From Leptidea sinapis (Eukaryota > Arthropoda > Insecta > Lepidoptera > Pieridae), in NCBI RefSeq assembly GCF_905404315.1, contig NC_066279.1, forward strand, positions 8,072,501 through 8,136,500: a stretch of 64,000 nucleotides of DNA, read 5' to 3'. The notes under the pieces were generated by a model. It saw nothing but the letters and a program-made list of their open reading frames with translations, was not told the origin of the DNA and searched no databases. Positions 20,130-30,772 of the stretch are shown piece by piece. How positions within the stretch are numbered: the first letter of the stretch is position 1; each line of letters starts with the position of its first letter. The translations under genes were made by a program, and so were the position numbers.

Positions 20130-20835
20130 TCAAAACAAGCCGCCGCCCACATCTAAATCTAAGTTAAAAAAAAATGAAAAAATTGAACAGGTGAATGAGT
20201 TTGTGTATCCGGGTTTTAAATTTACAAGAGATGGAAAGTATGAGAGTGATATTAAAAGAAGAGTGAATGAAGGAAACATGGTGAATGGAGCTTTGCACTC
20301 TCTTATGAACAGGCAGAAGGTGTCTAACAAGGTTAGCTGTGCATGAGGGGGTGTTAGTTCGAACACTGGTGTACGGAAGTGAAAGTTGGGTATGGCAGAA
20401 GAAACATGATAGCAGAATAAATGCAGTTGAGATGAGAGCGTTGAGAAGTATGACAGTAGTTAAATTGAGTGACAGGATAAGAAATAGTGAGATAAGGAAA
20501 TGTTGTGGTCTGAAAGAAGATGTTGTGACAAAAATTGAGAAAGGTATGCTGAGATGGTTTGGCCATGTAGAGAGAATAAATGAAGAACGATTGACGAAAA
20601 AAGTATATAAGACCAGTGTGAATGAAAGTGTTGGAAGGGGTAGACCTAGGCGGACGTTTCGAGACCAAATCAGGGACGTCTTAAAAAGACCAGGTCAAGA
20701 GTACCCTAAACCGAAGAGCATGTATGAAAGGAATAATGAAAGTGGACGAAGCGAAACAAGTATGTAAGGATCGTAGCAAGTGGAAAGAAGTGGTCTCTGA
20801 CTACGCCTACGGGAAAGAGGCGTGATTATAAGTAT
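20130..20835 (+). mobile_element. RTE-like LINE fragment, RT C-terminus
   Basis: The first frame reads VNEFVYPGFKFTRDGKYESD and IKRRVNEGNMVNGAL. After a frameshift near 20335 comes a second frame (20339-20767): TLVYGSESWVWQKKHDSRIN, DRIRNSEIRKCCGLKEDVV, LRWFGHVERINEERLTKKVY, GRGRPRRTFRDQI. LYGSExW, RIRNxEIR and LRWFGHVxRM are hallmarks of this insect LINE group. The end, about 20770-20820, fits CKDRSKWKEVVSDYAYGKEA in a third frame. Confidence 0.85.
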
Positions 20836-21228
20836 GTATACATATAATACTACAGTATTGCCATGTACAAACCGAACCTTGTCAAACCAAAGCCAAAAGT
20901 ATTTCTCTTTCAGTCCAAAGCTTTCTTTTATTATATGTAGACCCGTGAAGTGTCAGTGAAATATTTGAAAATACTTTTAAAGTTATTTTCCAAAATTTTG
21001 TCGGTGGCGAATTTTTACCTTTTACTGACATATGACGGTATTTTTATTTTGTTTGAGAGGATAAGCTATAGATAGTAAAAATTTTTATGTTGCAGGAATG
21101 AGAAATAAGAGAAGTAAATAAAAAGATTCAGTGAGAGAGATATATCTATCTTTTTTAAAGCAATATTGGTGACAACTAATCAAATAAATCTCATAAAATA
21201 AACTAAACTAAACAAAATCTCATTTATG
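20836..21228. other. Intron sequence, nothing supported
   Basis: AT-rich, no feature recognised. Confidence 0.5.
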
Positions 21229-21450
21229 TACAAATGATTTAAGTTTTCTTTAGTGTTAATTACGCCAATATTTGTTTTTAAAACAATTCGACACGTGTTT
21301 CTCCTCTACACGAGGCATCCTATGGACGTGTTGTCTCGCCAAAATCTGGCACGAGACTCTTTGTTTTAAAAACAAATATTGGCGGAATTAACACTAAAGA
21401 AAGCTTAAATCATTTGTATAATTATGGATTTCCGCAAAGTAACGCCTAAT
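21229..21450. mobile_element. Foldback element (family F), copy 1
   Basis: The left arm CAAATGATTTAAGTTTTCTT...CGCCAATATTTGTTTTTAAA returns inverted as TTTAAAAACAAATATTGGCG...GCTTAAATCATTTG. The centre contains CACGAGGCATCC and GACGTGTTGTCTCGCCAAAA. Beyond the right arm a conserved TTATGGATTTCCGCAAAGTA flank appears, inverted relative to copy 2 at 44251-44443. No coding capacity. Confidence 0.75.
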
Positions 21451-22084
21451 TCAATAAATTATCTCATTTAAGCTTAAATTTCGACCTTAGGCTACAAATT
21501 ATTGTAATCACATAAAATGTTGTTTGGATTGTATAAAAATAACTAATTAAATAAACATAACTTTGACGATAGAATCTCGAAAATCCATAAACTTTGATTG
21601 ATTTCTTTTAAGCGCTTACAAGTTTGATTAAAACCTGCAATAGGGATCATCCTCCTGATGGAAACTTATTTAATAAGATTTATATCAATCCATTGTCTAT
21701 ATTAGGTATTCGGACGGCTGCACAAGTTTTTTTCACGGCAATTATTTTCATAAATACTTCAGCATATTAATAGAATACAGGCTAAAAATATAAAATTACG
21801 TATCTCTAGTTATGAAAAAACCCATATTTTGATCAATTTGATTCTATTAATGAATATAGTATACCCTCCCACACACTTGCGCATTGTGAGGCGTATAGTA
21901 AAAGTTTATTTTAAAAATATATAAATTTAACGAGTAACTACTGATAAAAAAGGGGCATTCATAATTAACTAAATCCAACAGGGTAATGAACCTTTGCTGC
22001 ATATAAAGCCGTAGGAAGTAAACTGCTGGCCTGATATTTAGACCGTAGTTGGTCTTAGTTTATGGGTCTTTCCAGAGCTCGTAG
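21451..22084. other. Intron sequence, nothing supported
   Basis: AT-rich, no feature recognised. Confidence 0.5.
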
Positions 22085-22195
22085 CCCGTACTACGCGTAC
22101 ATCTACGAAGCCGGCAACGCTCTTGTGATTCCTACGTTATTATCAACGAAAATGAGCTGCGGTGATTACTACCATCAATCTCATCGGAGTGAGTG
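22085..22195 (+). mobile_element. Remnant of jockey-like LINE 3' region
   Basis: GAAGCCGGCAACGCTCTTGT, GATTCCTACG and GCGGTGATTACTACCATCA follow the order of the LINE 3' end at 40450-40560 (there on the minus strand). About 100 bp, heavily mutated. Confidence 0.55.
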
Positions 22196-22198
22196 TTA

Positions 22199-22625
22199 GG
22201 CTGAAATCTAAAGAGCGTACTTAGAGTTTGCTCAGACTTTACTTACGTAAAGTTTAGCGTATTCGTTATATAGTCATTCGACCTCTGAATCTGAATCACT
22301 TTATTTATGTAGGTCACGGAAATGACACTCATAAATGTCAAAAAAACATTTTTTCCTTATGAGTCTACTGCTACTTCGTAAAGAGTTGAGCTAATGAGAA
22401 GGAGCAGCAATTAAATTTTGCTACTTTTTTAAATCAAGATTTACATTTTGACCGTTTTACAAATCATTTCAATTACAATATAATATATAAAGTGATGCAG
22501 AAAATCAAAAAAAAACTTAAGCTAAGTTTTACTTAATACGTAAGTAACCATCACTACTCTGTGGTTTTACGTAAGTTATGTCTGAGGAAAGTCTAAGTAC
22601 TACACTCTTTAGATCTCAGCTTTTT
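22199..22625. mobile_element. MITE with GCTGARATCTAAAGAG ends, split by a LINE tail
   Basis: The left arm is GGCTGAAATCTAAAGAGCGT then GCTCAGACTTTACTTACGTA (22198-22262). The right arm, read on the minus strand at 22556-22630, is AGCTGAGATCTAAAGAGTGT, CCTCAGACATAACTTACGTA. Between them, 22283-22440 is a LINE 3' end in minus orientation. Confidence 0.65.
22283..22440 (-). mobile_element. LINE 3' untranslated end nested in the MITE
   Basis: On the minus strand it ends TTCCGTGACCTACATAAATA then AAGTGATTCAG, a retroposon tail found widely in lepidopteran DNA (memory). It includes ACTCATAAGG and GCTCAACTCTTTACG. No protein is left. Confidence 0.5.
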
Positions 22626-22837
22626 CTCGTTTTTCCTTTTAATCTCATAAATATTCTTCTCATAAAGTATTATGATAAATAAGATACAAAGTAAAAACAG
22701 AATTGTCGAATGTTATAATTCAGATATAAGTAAATAATTGAATAAAAATGAAATCAACTGAACTTAAATGAATTGAAATTTATTTGACTTAAATATAAAA
22801 TGCTAAAGTTACGATTAATACTTTAATAGAATTTGCC

Positions 22838-23045
22838 TTAGATAATTAATACATCTAGATAGAGCTTATTGCTGTTTGACAACCGATGAAGACAGGCCAG
22901 GTTTATTACAGTAGTGTGCGTGACAAGCTTCGTCTTACACACGCGATTTGTATGTTACCACGTGTTAGTGTGCGTGCATTCTTCAAAGTCAAGTCAGAGG
23001 TTAACTGTCAAGCTCTTTTCCAACGTTTTTACAGCTGTCACAGTC
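22838..23045 (-). repeat. Interspersed repeat R, copy 1
   Basis: Read on the minus strand it shows TGAAGAATGCACGCACACTA, GTAAGACGAAGCTTGTCACG, CCTGTCTTCATCGGTTGTC and CTCTATCTAGATGTATTAAT. The same blocks in the same order occur on the plus strand at 54480-54705. About 210 bp, no open frame; class unknown. Confidence 0.65.
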
Positions 23046-23049
23046 AAAT

Positions 23050-23205
23050 CAAATAAACTTTATTTAATTAGGATAAAACTAAGCGCTTTTAAATCGTCAC
23101 TATAAGTATTTCTTTTAAATTACTGAATCACCCATATGTTCGGAAAAAGTTGAGCTCGAGAGAAAGTCATACAAGAAATTCAGCGGCCACTCTTTTCAGT
23201 CAAAT
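23050..23205 (-). mobile_element. LINE 3' untranslated end
   Basis: On the minus strand it passes AAAGAGTGGCCGCTGAATTT, CTCGAGCTCAACTTTTTCC and GATTTAAAAGCGC and ends AATAAAGTTTATTTGATTTG, a retroposon-type tail. The CGCTGAATTTCTTG block also occurs near 56850 after LINE family B. Confidence 0.5.
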
Positions 23206-23250
23206 AGAGTATTTTACAATTAGTCTATCTAGACGTGTAAATAATCTACA

Positions 23251-23462
23251 GCCATTTTTAATAACCTATCTATTCTTAGTTTAACTTACTAGAGGTAGAC
23301 AAATATATTCTTTTACGCTTACTTACATTTTAATAACCTATCGACAGATAGGATTGGACTATAACTAATAACAAACTATATTCAACATAACTGTGGAAAG
23401 ATAAGATGTCATTAAACGATGAAAGCAATATATCCGTAACTAGAGATACGTTATTAAAAACG
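23251..23462. mobile_element. MITE (family M), copy 1, next to a host exon
   Basis: Starts GCCATTTTTAATAACCTATC and ends AGATACGTTATTAAAAACG, inverted versions of each other at the tips. Internal blocks GTTTAACTTACTAGAGGTAG and ATAACAAACTATATT recur inverted in copy 2 at 48978-49204. It ends 22 bp from the 5' splice site of the exon at 23485-23649. Confidence 0.7.
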
Positions 23463-23484
23463 CTAAGGAATATGATCTGCATAC

Positions 23485-23649
23485 CTGTAGTATAGTAGGC
23501 AATGTGTGGTTGTGGTATTGTTCAATCATGGCGTTGGTGGCTGTCAATTGTTGTACGTAGGTATTGTGAGACTCGTAGTAGGCCGCCAGGTTAGCCGGGG
23601 TCGAGCTGTCGCAGTAGGTCAGGAACGCCGCTCTGTACTCCTGTCGACT
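23485..23649 (-). CDS. F-BAR protein gene, core F-BAR helix exon
   Basis: The exon is 165 bases, 55 residues, phase 0: acceptor CCCGTTTCAG before AGTCGACAG, donor CTACAG|GTATGC. It starts SRQEYRAAFLTYCDSSTPAN and contains SHNTYVQQLTATNAMIEQYH, ending NHTLPTILQ. A HNxYVxxLxxxxxxxxxYHxxxLPxLL string is characteristic of the FES/FER branch of F-BAR domains; srGAP and FCHSD F-BARs have xNEYLLxLxxxNA instead. F-BAR proteins dimerise into curved modules that bind membrane. Upstream intron 13.7 kb, downstream 12.3 kb. Confidence 0.8.
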
Positions 23650-24603
23650 CTGAAACGGGATTAACATGAGATGCCTTTCAACTCTGACGTCATTTCACAT
23701 GAAAAGTTCTTTCGTTGAAGTTTAATTAAATTAAGACCGATAAGTGTTGTTTTAATATTGATAAATAACCAGTGTTAAATCGTCTATATAAATCAGAAAA
23801 ATAGATTTAATAATAATAATATTGACACACTTTTGCACAAATCATCTTGCCCCAAACTAGACATAGCCTGTACTGTGGGTACAAGACAGCAATATATTTA
23901 ATACAATAGAAATAAATTAAACATACATAAATATTTATAAACTACCTTGACTCGGAAACGAACATTCATATTCAACATATCAATGTTTGCACCTACCGGG
24001 ATTCGAACCTGGGAAATCAAACCCAAGTAGGGAGGGTAAATTTAAATTGATACTTTTTAAAATAAATTTTAATGTTGCATTTTTGACTTATTTTGAAACT
24101 AAAACTACAAAATACGATAACTCAAAAATAGTTCACTTTTGCATATTGCTTATGGGGGTTAAAATTATTATAAATAGTCACCCCTATTATATTAGGAGGT
24201 CCTAACGTCATTCATTTGTACTAAAATGATGACTCTATTAATTATAAATCGTTTTAAGCGATGCTCTCAATAAAACGGGAGGGCAATCAAATTAAGTTCC
24301 ATTCTGTTGATCCTCGCCGTAGTGATAAGTCTGACAGTTGGAGTGGATAAATCAAATGGATTGCCTACAATAACAAGGTGCTTAGTATTTTACGGTCATT
24401 TCATGGTCTCATAGTCGTAAAGCAATGTACTTCGAAATAGATTAATGGGACGTATCCTTCGCCATCTTCATCCGATGTGAATAAATTTAAAAACGGCCCA
24501 GATGTAAATTTTACTACTTAATCTCATCATATTAAATTCGTCGGAATATGTAAGCGACCGGACCGGGAAGGACTAGATTATTATTATTAATATTATTGTA
24601 TTA
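23650..24603. other. Intron sequence; weak B-box-like motif
   Basis: AT-rich. Near 23990-24010 the string CCGGGATTCGAACCTGGG resembles a tRNA T-arm, but the rest of a tRNA cannot be traced. Nothing else supported. Confidence 0.4.
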
Positions 24604-24650
24604 CTAGTTGACCTTACAGACGTTGTTCTGTTCAAAATAAAAAGAATGAA
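24604..24650 (-). mobile_element. Helitron 3' terminus (remnant)
   Basis: The minus strand ends AGAACAACGTCTGTAAGGTC then AACTAG, close to the ACGTCYGTYGGGTCAGCTAG end of the three complete copies. The 5' end is missing. Confidence 0.5.
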
Positions 24651-24662
24651 CGAATTCAATGA

Positions 24663-24925
24663 TTATTTTTTTTATGAAAATATGGGTCGAGATGAGCAGG
24701 ACGTTCAGCTGATTCTTGAAAGACCCAAAAATTCTGAGCGGCACTAGAATTGCGCTCGTCACCTTGAGACATAAGATGTTAAGTCTCATTTGCCCAGTAA
24801 TTTCACATACGGCACCCTTTAGACCGAAACATAGTAATGTTTACACATTACTGCTTCACGGCAGAAACATGCGCCGATGTGATACCCATAATCTAGCCGG
24901 CTTCCTGTGCAAAGGATCTATCTAA
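24663..24925 (-). mobile_element. SINE-like repeat, family A, nearly full length
   Basis: The plus strand begins with a T run and ATGAAAATATGGGTCGAGAT, GAGCAGGACG (the 3' tail reversed). It continues GAGCGGCACTAGAATTGCGC, GTCACCTTGAGACATAAGAT and ACACATTACTGCTTCACGGC to CCCATAATCTAGCCGGC. The 3' tail CGTCCTGCTC...TCATAAAAAA is parallel to the LINE tail. Confidence 0.85.
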
Positions 24926-26455
24926 ACCTGGCGGTGTGTGATCTGCCTCTGGTTACATTAAAAAACGTTTATAATAAAGGTAGTCGTTATGTTTACGCAT
25001 CACGGTAAGTCCAGATAATTTAATGAATAACTTCTAAATATAGTCCATACTGGATGTTATTAATTGGGATGATTCCGTAGGTTACGTTTAAATTCCAGGA
25101 AACTATTGGAAAATATATCTAAGTTCTCTATTTTTCTATTCATTTCATTGTATTGCCTAAGAAGTCGTGGTACATTTTTGCTGGTATTAGAATATGAAGA
25201 TAGTATTATTATAAACCTCAAGAATTTTTGTTTGTTTTATCGCGCTATTTGCTAAGTCTAATCTAAGTACTAGACTGATAATTCGTTATGTTTATAATAA
25301 CCAGATTCATGGAAAATAGTTCGAGGCTTTCTAGGATTCGATTCGATTAGAGTCTATTGGCGTTCAGTGCACCAGGAGGCTAATAGGAAATAAATAGACC
25401 TGAATACAGAATTGTATTTTAATTTATTTAATTTTAAATTAAATTGTATTATATTATTTTACTTTATACATATATTATTTTATTTTAACTGGGTGCATAC
25501 CTTTTAATAAAGATATATTATTATTATTATTATTAAAGACTTCGACAGCGACCGATTTTGAGCAGATTGGATTCAGTTCTCCGATACCTTTATAAGATCA
25601 AGTCCATGAGACGTCTTGTACTTCATCTTCGTACTCTTGGTCACCACTCACGAACCTTTTGGGCCCATCAATTATGTATTCTTCAAGCGATGTGCCGCCT
25701 GCCTAAAGTCACTTTACGAGAACTTACTAGTTATTTGCGCTTTGCCGGTAACATCACTTATACTACGACATCCTAACTACTGATTCTATAGCTGTATATA
25801 ATTATTATTACTATATCTAAGTATAATAATATAATAATTATAGTTTGAAAATATCATATAGTACCCAATGACGTATGCTTTATGTTTTGTTTTGTTTTAT
25901 TTTTCATTTCGAATTTGCATATTGTCTTGTAAATAAAAATGAAAACATATATTTTTTTCTTTTGTACAATTTCTGTTGTTATTGGTATTTCTTTTTTTTT
26001 AATTATGTTTTATTTTATGTTATAGTGTTCTTGGTGTGACCAAAGTAAGGGTTGTGCATACTGTGACATCTTGATTTGTTGTACATTTAACTCATCTGTC
26101 AACATATATTTAAGCGTTTAAAAATTTTTCACCGATTCCGACACCGATTCCAAAAATAACAATAATCGTAACAAGAATTAGATTGTATAAAAATACGCAA
26201 TTATTTTTATACTTTTAAGTGCACAGTCATTATATATATAATGTTTTGGAATAGTGTTTTTGAAGGCGGTTGTTTTTTTGTTAAAATTTTTTTCATTTTA
26301 TGATTTTTAGTGAATTTGAAGTACACCCACTAACAATTTGTCTAAATATGTGTAAATATACCAAATTTTTCAATGCAGCTATGAACGTAAGTACTTTGCA
26401 ATTTGATTAGAGACAGTGTTCCGTTATTTTGTTTTGGATTCCGTAATCAGAATTT
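24926..26455. other. Intron sequence with a (TTA)n tract
   Basis: AT-rich. A (TTA)n run at about 25515-25537 after AATAAAGATATA may be an old LINE tail. A GC-richer patch, 25545-25780, has a 72-codon plus frame (25558-25776, MSRLDSVLRYLYKIKSMRR) that I cannot place. No supported gene. Confidence 0.4.
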
Positions 26456-26459
26456 ATCC

Positions 26460-26790
26460 AAACTCTCACCAAACCATCTTTAAAGTATATGCTTTCCAAT
26501 AAAAATCATCGAAATCGGTTGGCGTGATATTGAGTTATGCGTAAATTTATCATCCACTTTGCTATACGTATGTATAGCAAAATTTAAGACTTTTATGATT
26601 TTCTCATGGATTCCACTGTCAGATCTGTACCAAATTACAATAGGACTACTCGAGAAGCACCAGCTTTCAAATGCAAAAAGAATTATCAAAATCGGTTCAC
26701 CCAGTTGAAAGTTTTGAGGTAACAAACATAAAAAAAAATACCGTCGAATTGAGAATCGCCTCTTTTTTTGAAGTCGGTTAAAAACTGTAA
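26460..26790 (+). repeat. Interspersed repeat ending TTTGAAGTCGGTTAAA
   Basis: The stretch has two related halves containing ATCATCGAAATCGGTTGGCG and ATTATCAAAATCGGTTCACC. It closes with GAAAGTTTTGAGGTAACAAA and CTCTTTTTTTGAAGTCGGTT. The terminal block is familiar from many lepidopteran intergenic sequences (memory); its class is unclear to me. Confidence 0.5.
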
Positions 26791-27872
26791 TAAACAGCTA
26801 CTGGTTGTCCAATAAATTAAAGCTACATAGATAGCTACCATAATATTAAGTTAGAACTAGTATTCAGTTTTCCATTAAGGGAAGGCTTTACGGACTTTAG
26901 TATCGCCAGAGCATTCAACTCAACATTAGATTAATGTTATACTATACCTTTGAAATATTCTAAAATGTCGATTTTATTAAACAAATATTTCTCCAAAAGT
27001 ATAGAGTTGGTGCCAACTTAAAAAAATCTATATAATTATTTAATTAGTCTCCAGTAGTAATTATCAACAATTTTTAGAATGCTATAGGGATCAATCTGAC
27101 AGTTATATCCATTTAAAAAAAAAATTAACTGTACTATAAACGATGTTGACATAAGGTTAAAACATAAAAAATAAACATGACTTGACAGCCTCCTCTTAGG
27201 TGAATGTTGGCTTAAAACATAGCACCTGTTTTTCTTTAATCTTATTTCTTGATGTTTTTTAATTACTTATATTATAATTTAATAGAAGCAATTATTTCAA
27301 TATAATTCCCGCGCTTCCAGCCGAACTGACTTCAAAAACTCATGAGTATAAAACAACTTAATAGAGATTTAATTTAATACACCTCTTATGCAAATCTTAT
27401 ACCTTAATATTATTAAAATACATTAATTTGTATGTGTTTCCTATTGATTGGGTTTTTAGTCTATATTTATAAACCTAGCTGTTTTTATGATTTGAAAGAG
27501 GAGGAGAAAAAGGAGATACATCCACAACCAAATAGACAAACAGACAAAAGCTCTATAAAATACTTTTTGGATTCGGTAGAAAACACAGCGAGTAAAAAAT
27601 ATTCAATGCACGGTTCTACTTTGTTAAGATTTTTTTAATTTATTTAAAGATTAAAATCGCCCATTTCATAATTCAAAATGTGTCACCGATCTAGTCTTTA
27701 ATTAAACCTCAAGTTTCAGAAATATCATAAACTGTACTGCAAAATTAACACTTCACGATATTTTGTAAAAGGTGATTCATTCATTATTCACACACAAACA
27801 CTGAAACGAGGAAAAGCATGGAAAGGCTAACGAAAAACGAATTCGCGGTCCGTTGCTTGAGAAAGAGTAGCT
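26791..27872. other. Intron sequence, nothing supported
   Basis: AT-rich. Short frames such as 27432-27638 have no domain. Confidence 0.5.
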
Positions 27873-27886
27873 CCTGTGCAACGGGT
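27873..27886 (+). repeat. Target-site duplication of a LINE, left copy
   Basis: CCTGTGCAACGGGT occurs here and again at 30759-30772. The two copies bracket the mariner (27888-29156) plus LINE (29159-30758), so the duplication belongs to the LINE and the mariner came later. Confidence 0.7.
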
Positions 27887-27887
27887 A

Positions 27888-29156
27888 CGAGGGGGGCACT
27901 GAAAATTTCGGGAATCAAGGAAGTGATACAACATTACTATTTAAAAATGTATTTATTGCTTTTCGAAGTATTCTCCGCTAAATTTGACACATTTTTCCAC
28001 ACGGTGGAACCAATCATTGAAGCAACCATTCCATTCGGAAGTTGGGGTCTCCAAAATGGCCGTTTTGTAGGCGTCCACAGCTTCTTCAGGTGATGAAAAT
28101 CTGTGACCACGCAATTTATTCTTTATTCTAGGGAGAGTATAGAAATCATTAGGGCTTAGGTCGGGGCTGTACGGCGGATCGTCTAATAATTCTATGTTTT
28201 CTTGCTCTAAAAACTCTTTTGTTCTGTGCGCGGTGTGAGAACTCGCATTGTCGTGATGGAGGATGATGCGGCGGTTGCAGTTCTCTTTACGGAGTTCAGA
28301 AACGACCTGTGGCAAACAAATGCTAGCATAACATTCTACATTAACCGTTCTTTGTCTCTCAAGAGGAAAAGTCGCAGCATGGTTGGTTTTGGAAACAAAC
28401 GTGGCCACCATTTTTTTTGCAACACTCCGTGAACGAACAATTTTTGTTGGCTTTAACTCATTTTCGAACACCCAAACTCGTGACTGGTTTTTTGTTTTGG
28501 GTTCGTACGTGTATACAGGATTCGTTACCTGATACGATGTTGTATACAGCATTTGAGTATCCTGCATAGAATCTTTCGAGAGTTCTGACGCACCAAGTAA
28601 TGCGAGCCGCTTTTTGCTCTTCGAAGAGCAAATGTGGTATCTATTGGGAAAACAACTTTTTTACACCTATTTGTTCATGCAAGATTATTTGTATTTGGCT
28701 CATGCCAATGTCTAAAGTTGCCCGAATTTCGCGGTATCTCACATGTCGATCTTCCTCAATCAGCTTACGCACAGCATCAACGTTTTCTTTGGTGACTGCA
28801 GTTTTTAGACGACCTTGACGGGGATCATCACTGAGATTCAGCAAACCAGCGATAAATAGTGGTTTTGGATGGGGCTTCATCACCAAATGCAGAAATCATC
28901 CGGTCCACACACTGTTTTTGTGTTAAACCACTTCGAAAGTCATAATAAATCATCGCTCTAGAATTTTCTCAAGTTAATTCCATTTTCTCAACGACTAAAC
29001 AAGTTTGAAAAGACCTTGTGGCAAGACCGAGAATCTTTTTTTAAATAAATAAATGGTATTCGATTTTTAAAACCAAGGAGTTTTCAATTGAAAATATTTT
29101 AATATGACAGAAACAGTGGAAATATTCCATTCCCGATACTTTTAGTGCAGCCCTCG
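27888..29156 (-). mobile_element. Complete-length mariner element, inactive
   Basis: TIRs are CGAGGGGGGCACTGAAAATT at the left and CGAGGGCTGCACTAAAAGTA read inward from the right. TA duplications lie at 27886-27887 and 29157-29158. Length 1269 bp, the usual mariner size of about 1.3 kb. Its transposase is described separately. It sits at the 3' junction of the LINE at 29159-30758. Confidence 0.9.
27953..28886 (-). pseudogene. Mariner transposase (D,D34D), disrupted
   Basis: The N-terminal helix-turn-helix part lies in 28641-28886 (VRKLIEEDRHVRYREIRATL, then DIGMSQIQIILHEQ). The catalytic part lies in 27953-28567: YTYEPKTKNQSRVWVFENEL, HHDNASSHTAHRTKEFL, then YSPDLSPNDF. Thirty-four residues separate the HHDN aspartate from the SPND aspartate, the mariner D34D signature. 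In the GDES-W motif the first aspartate codon is AAC (Asn) and one base is missing just after it, near 28520. Further frame breaks lie around 28570-28640. Not functional. Confidence 0.85.
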
Positions 29157-29158
29157 TA

Positions 29159-30758
29159 TATATGGTATAGGGGGGAGGCCCTATACCATACCCCCCAGCC
29201 CCCTACTGTATCCGCAATTAAACCACTAGCATGGGTCCATTTTGCGTGCAGTATTGGCCAGTTACTCCAACCAGCCCAGCTCCTTCCAGAAGTTCAGAAC
29301 ATTCCTGGGGTGCTCGGAGACATTTTTGCCCGTTGGTTGGCCACCCCCGCACATTCCAGGATTACGTGAGCGACCGTTTCGTCCTCGGCCAGACAGCCTC
29401 TGCACTTAGGACTGTCCGTTACGCCGATTGTGAATTAGTGTTTGTTTAGTGATGTGTGACCCGTTAGGGTGCCCACCATTATACGGATGTCATGTCTGTT
29501 GAGGCTGTAAAGTCTACGTGTCAGTTTGGGCGACAGTGCAGATATCGCTTCTTTCGACTGTCTACAGCTTGAGACATTCATCCATCGGGTGTTGTGTAGG
29601 TTGTTGGTGAGAGAGCGTATCCATGAGCGCATGGCTGAAGGGCAGTGGCAGAAGTGGCAATGGACCAGTCCCTAGATTTGCCGATACCCGCCTTGCAAGC
29701 TCATCCGCTGCATCATTACCCAGCGAACCGCTATGTCCCTTGATCCATTGCAGAGTTACCCGGTCATAAGAGGCAACTTGTTCCAGGGTTTGGTGACACT
29801 TGTATATTAGCGCTGAGTTGTAGGTCGTTGTTAGGTTGCCAGCGCTGCTAGTACCGCCATACTGTCAGAAAGAATTCTGATTCTGTGGCTATGTACTTTT
29901 GTTCTTAGTATTGCGCTGGCAGCTTCCTTTATGGCTACGCACATTGGAAGATGTAGCTGTGTGTGCTCAAGGGTACGGAAGTGTGTATGTTCAGTTCCTG
30001 TGAGAAGATGCCGGCACCAGTTCCAGTAGCCATTTTGGAGCCGTCTGTGTAAATTCTTAATTCATTTAGACCTGACTGGTCAGCATCCTTCTCACATAGC
30101 TGTATGTGATAGTTCTTATGAAAAGCATGTGTTTTAGGTATCTTATCCCATGGTGCCTCACAGAGTGAGTAGTCCTTTGTTACCCTATTCCAGAGATTAC
30201 CTGTATGGCAGTCTTCATTCTACCATATACCCAACAGCTTTAGACGTAGAGTCGCCATTGTCGCTTCTTGTTGAAAGTGTATGTCGAGTGGTGTTAGCCC
30301 TAGAATAATTTCAAGGGCGGAAGTAGGCGTGGTGCGCATGCATCCTGTTATGGCTGTGCAAGCCAGCCGCTGGTAACGCTGCAGCTTGGTTTGTGCTGTC
30401 CCAAGCTCTGTCCTGGGCCACCAAGCTCTTGCTCCGTAGGAGATAATTGGTCTGATGACTGCTGTATAGAACCATCTGCTTATCTTTGTTCCAAAGCAAC
30501 TTACTATCCAGTATAACCCATAGGTATTTAACTTCTTTAGTAAGGCTTAGTAAGGCGGTATTGAACAGCATTGGTAATGTAAAATTATCAAGGCTGCGTT
30601 TGTTTGTGAATAGTATTAGCTCCGTCTTTGACGGATCAGCTGTAAGTTTGTGTTGCGCGCACCATTCTTCAAGAATCTTAAAAGCAGATGTCATGAGGCT
30701 ACATAAGACGCTCTCAAATGGTCCTGTTATTAGAATGGCGGGGTCGTCCGCATAGCCC
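29159..30758 (-). mobile_element. LINE with RNase H domain, 5'-truncated at the RT YADD motif
   Basis: Read on the minus strand it starts at YADDPAIL, the RT catalytic motif, then FKILEEWCAQHKLTADPSKT and VKYLWVILDSKLLWNK. Next comes an RNase H domain: IYTDGSKM near 30060 and QWIKGHSGSLGNDAADELAR near 29700. A Cys/His C-terminus follows (ETVAHVILECAG, then FWKELGWLE and stop near 29265). Several frameshifts. RT plus RNase H and this tail fit the I/LOA/R1-like groups. Flanked by the 14-bp duplication CCTGTGCAACGGGT; no clear poly(A). Confidence 0.8.
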
Positions 30759-30772
30759 CCTGTGCAACGGGT
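30759..30772 (+). repeat. Target-site duplication of the LINE, right copy
   Basis: CCTGTGCAACGGGT, identical to 27873-27886. It marks the 5' end of the truncated LINE. Confidence 0.7.
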
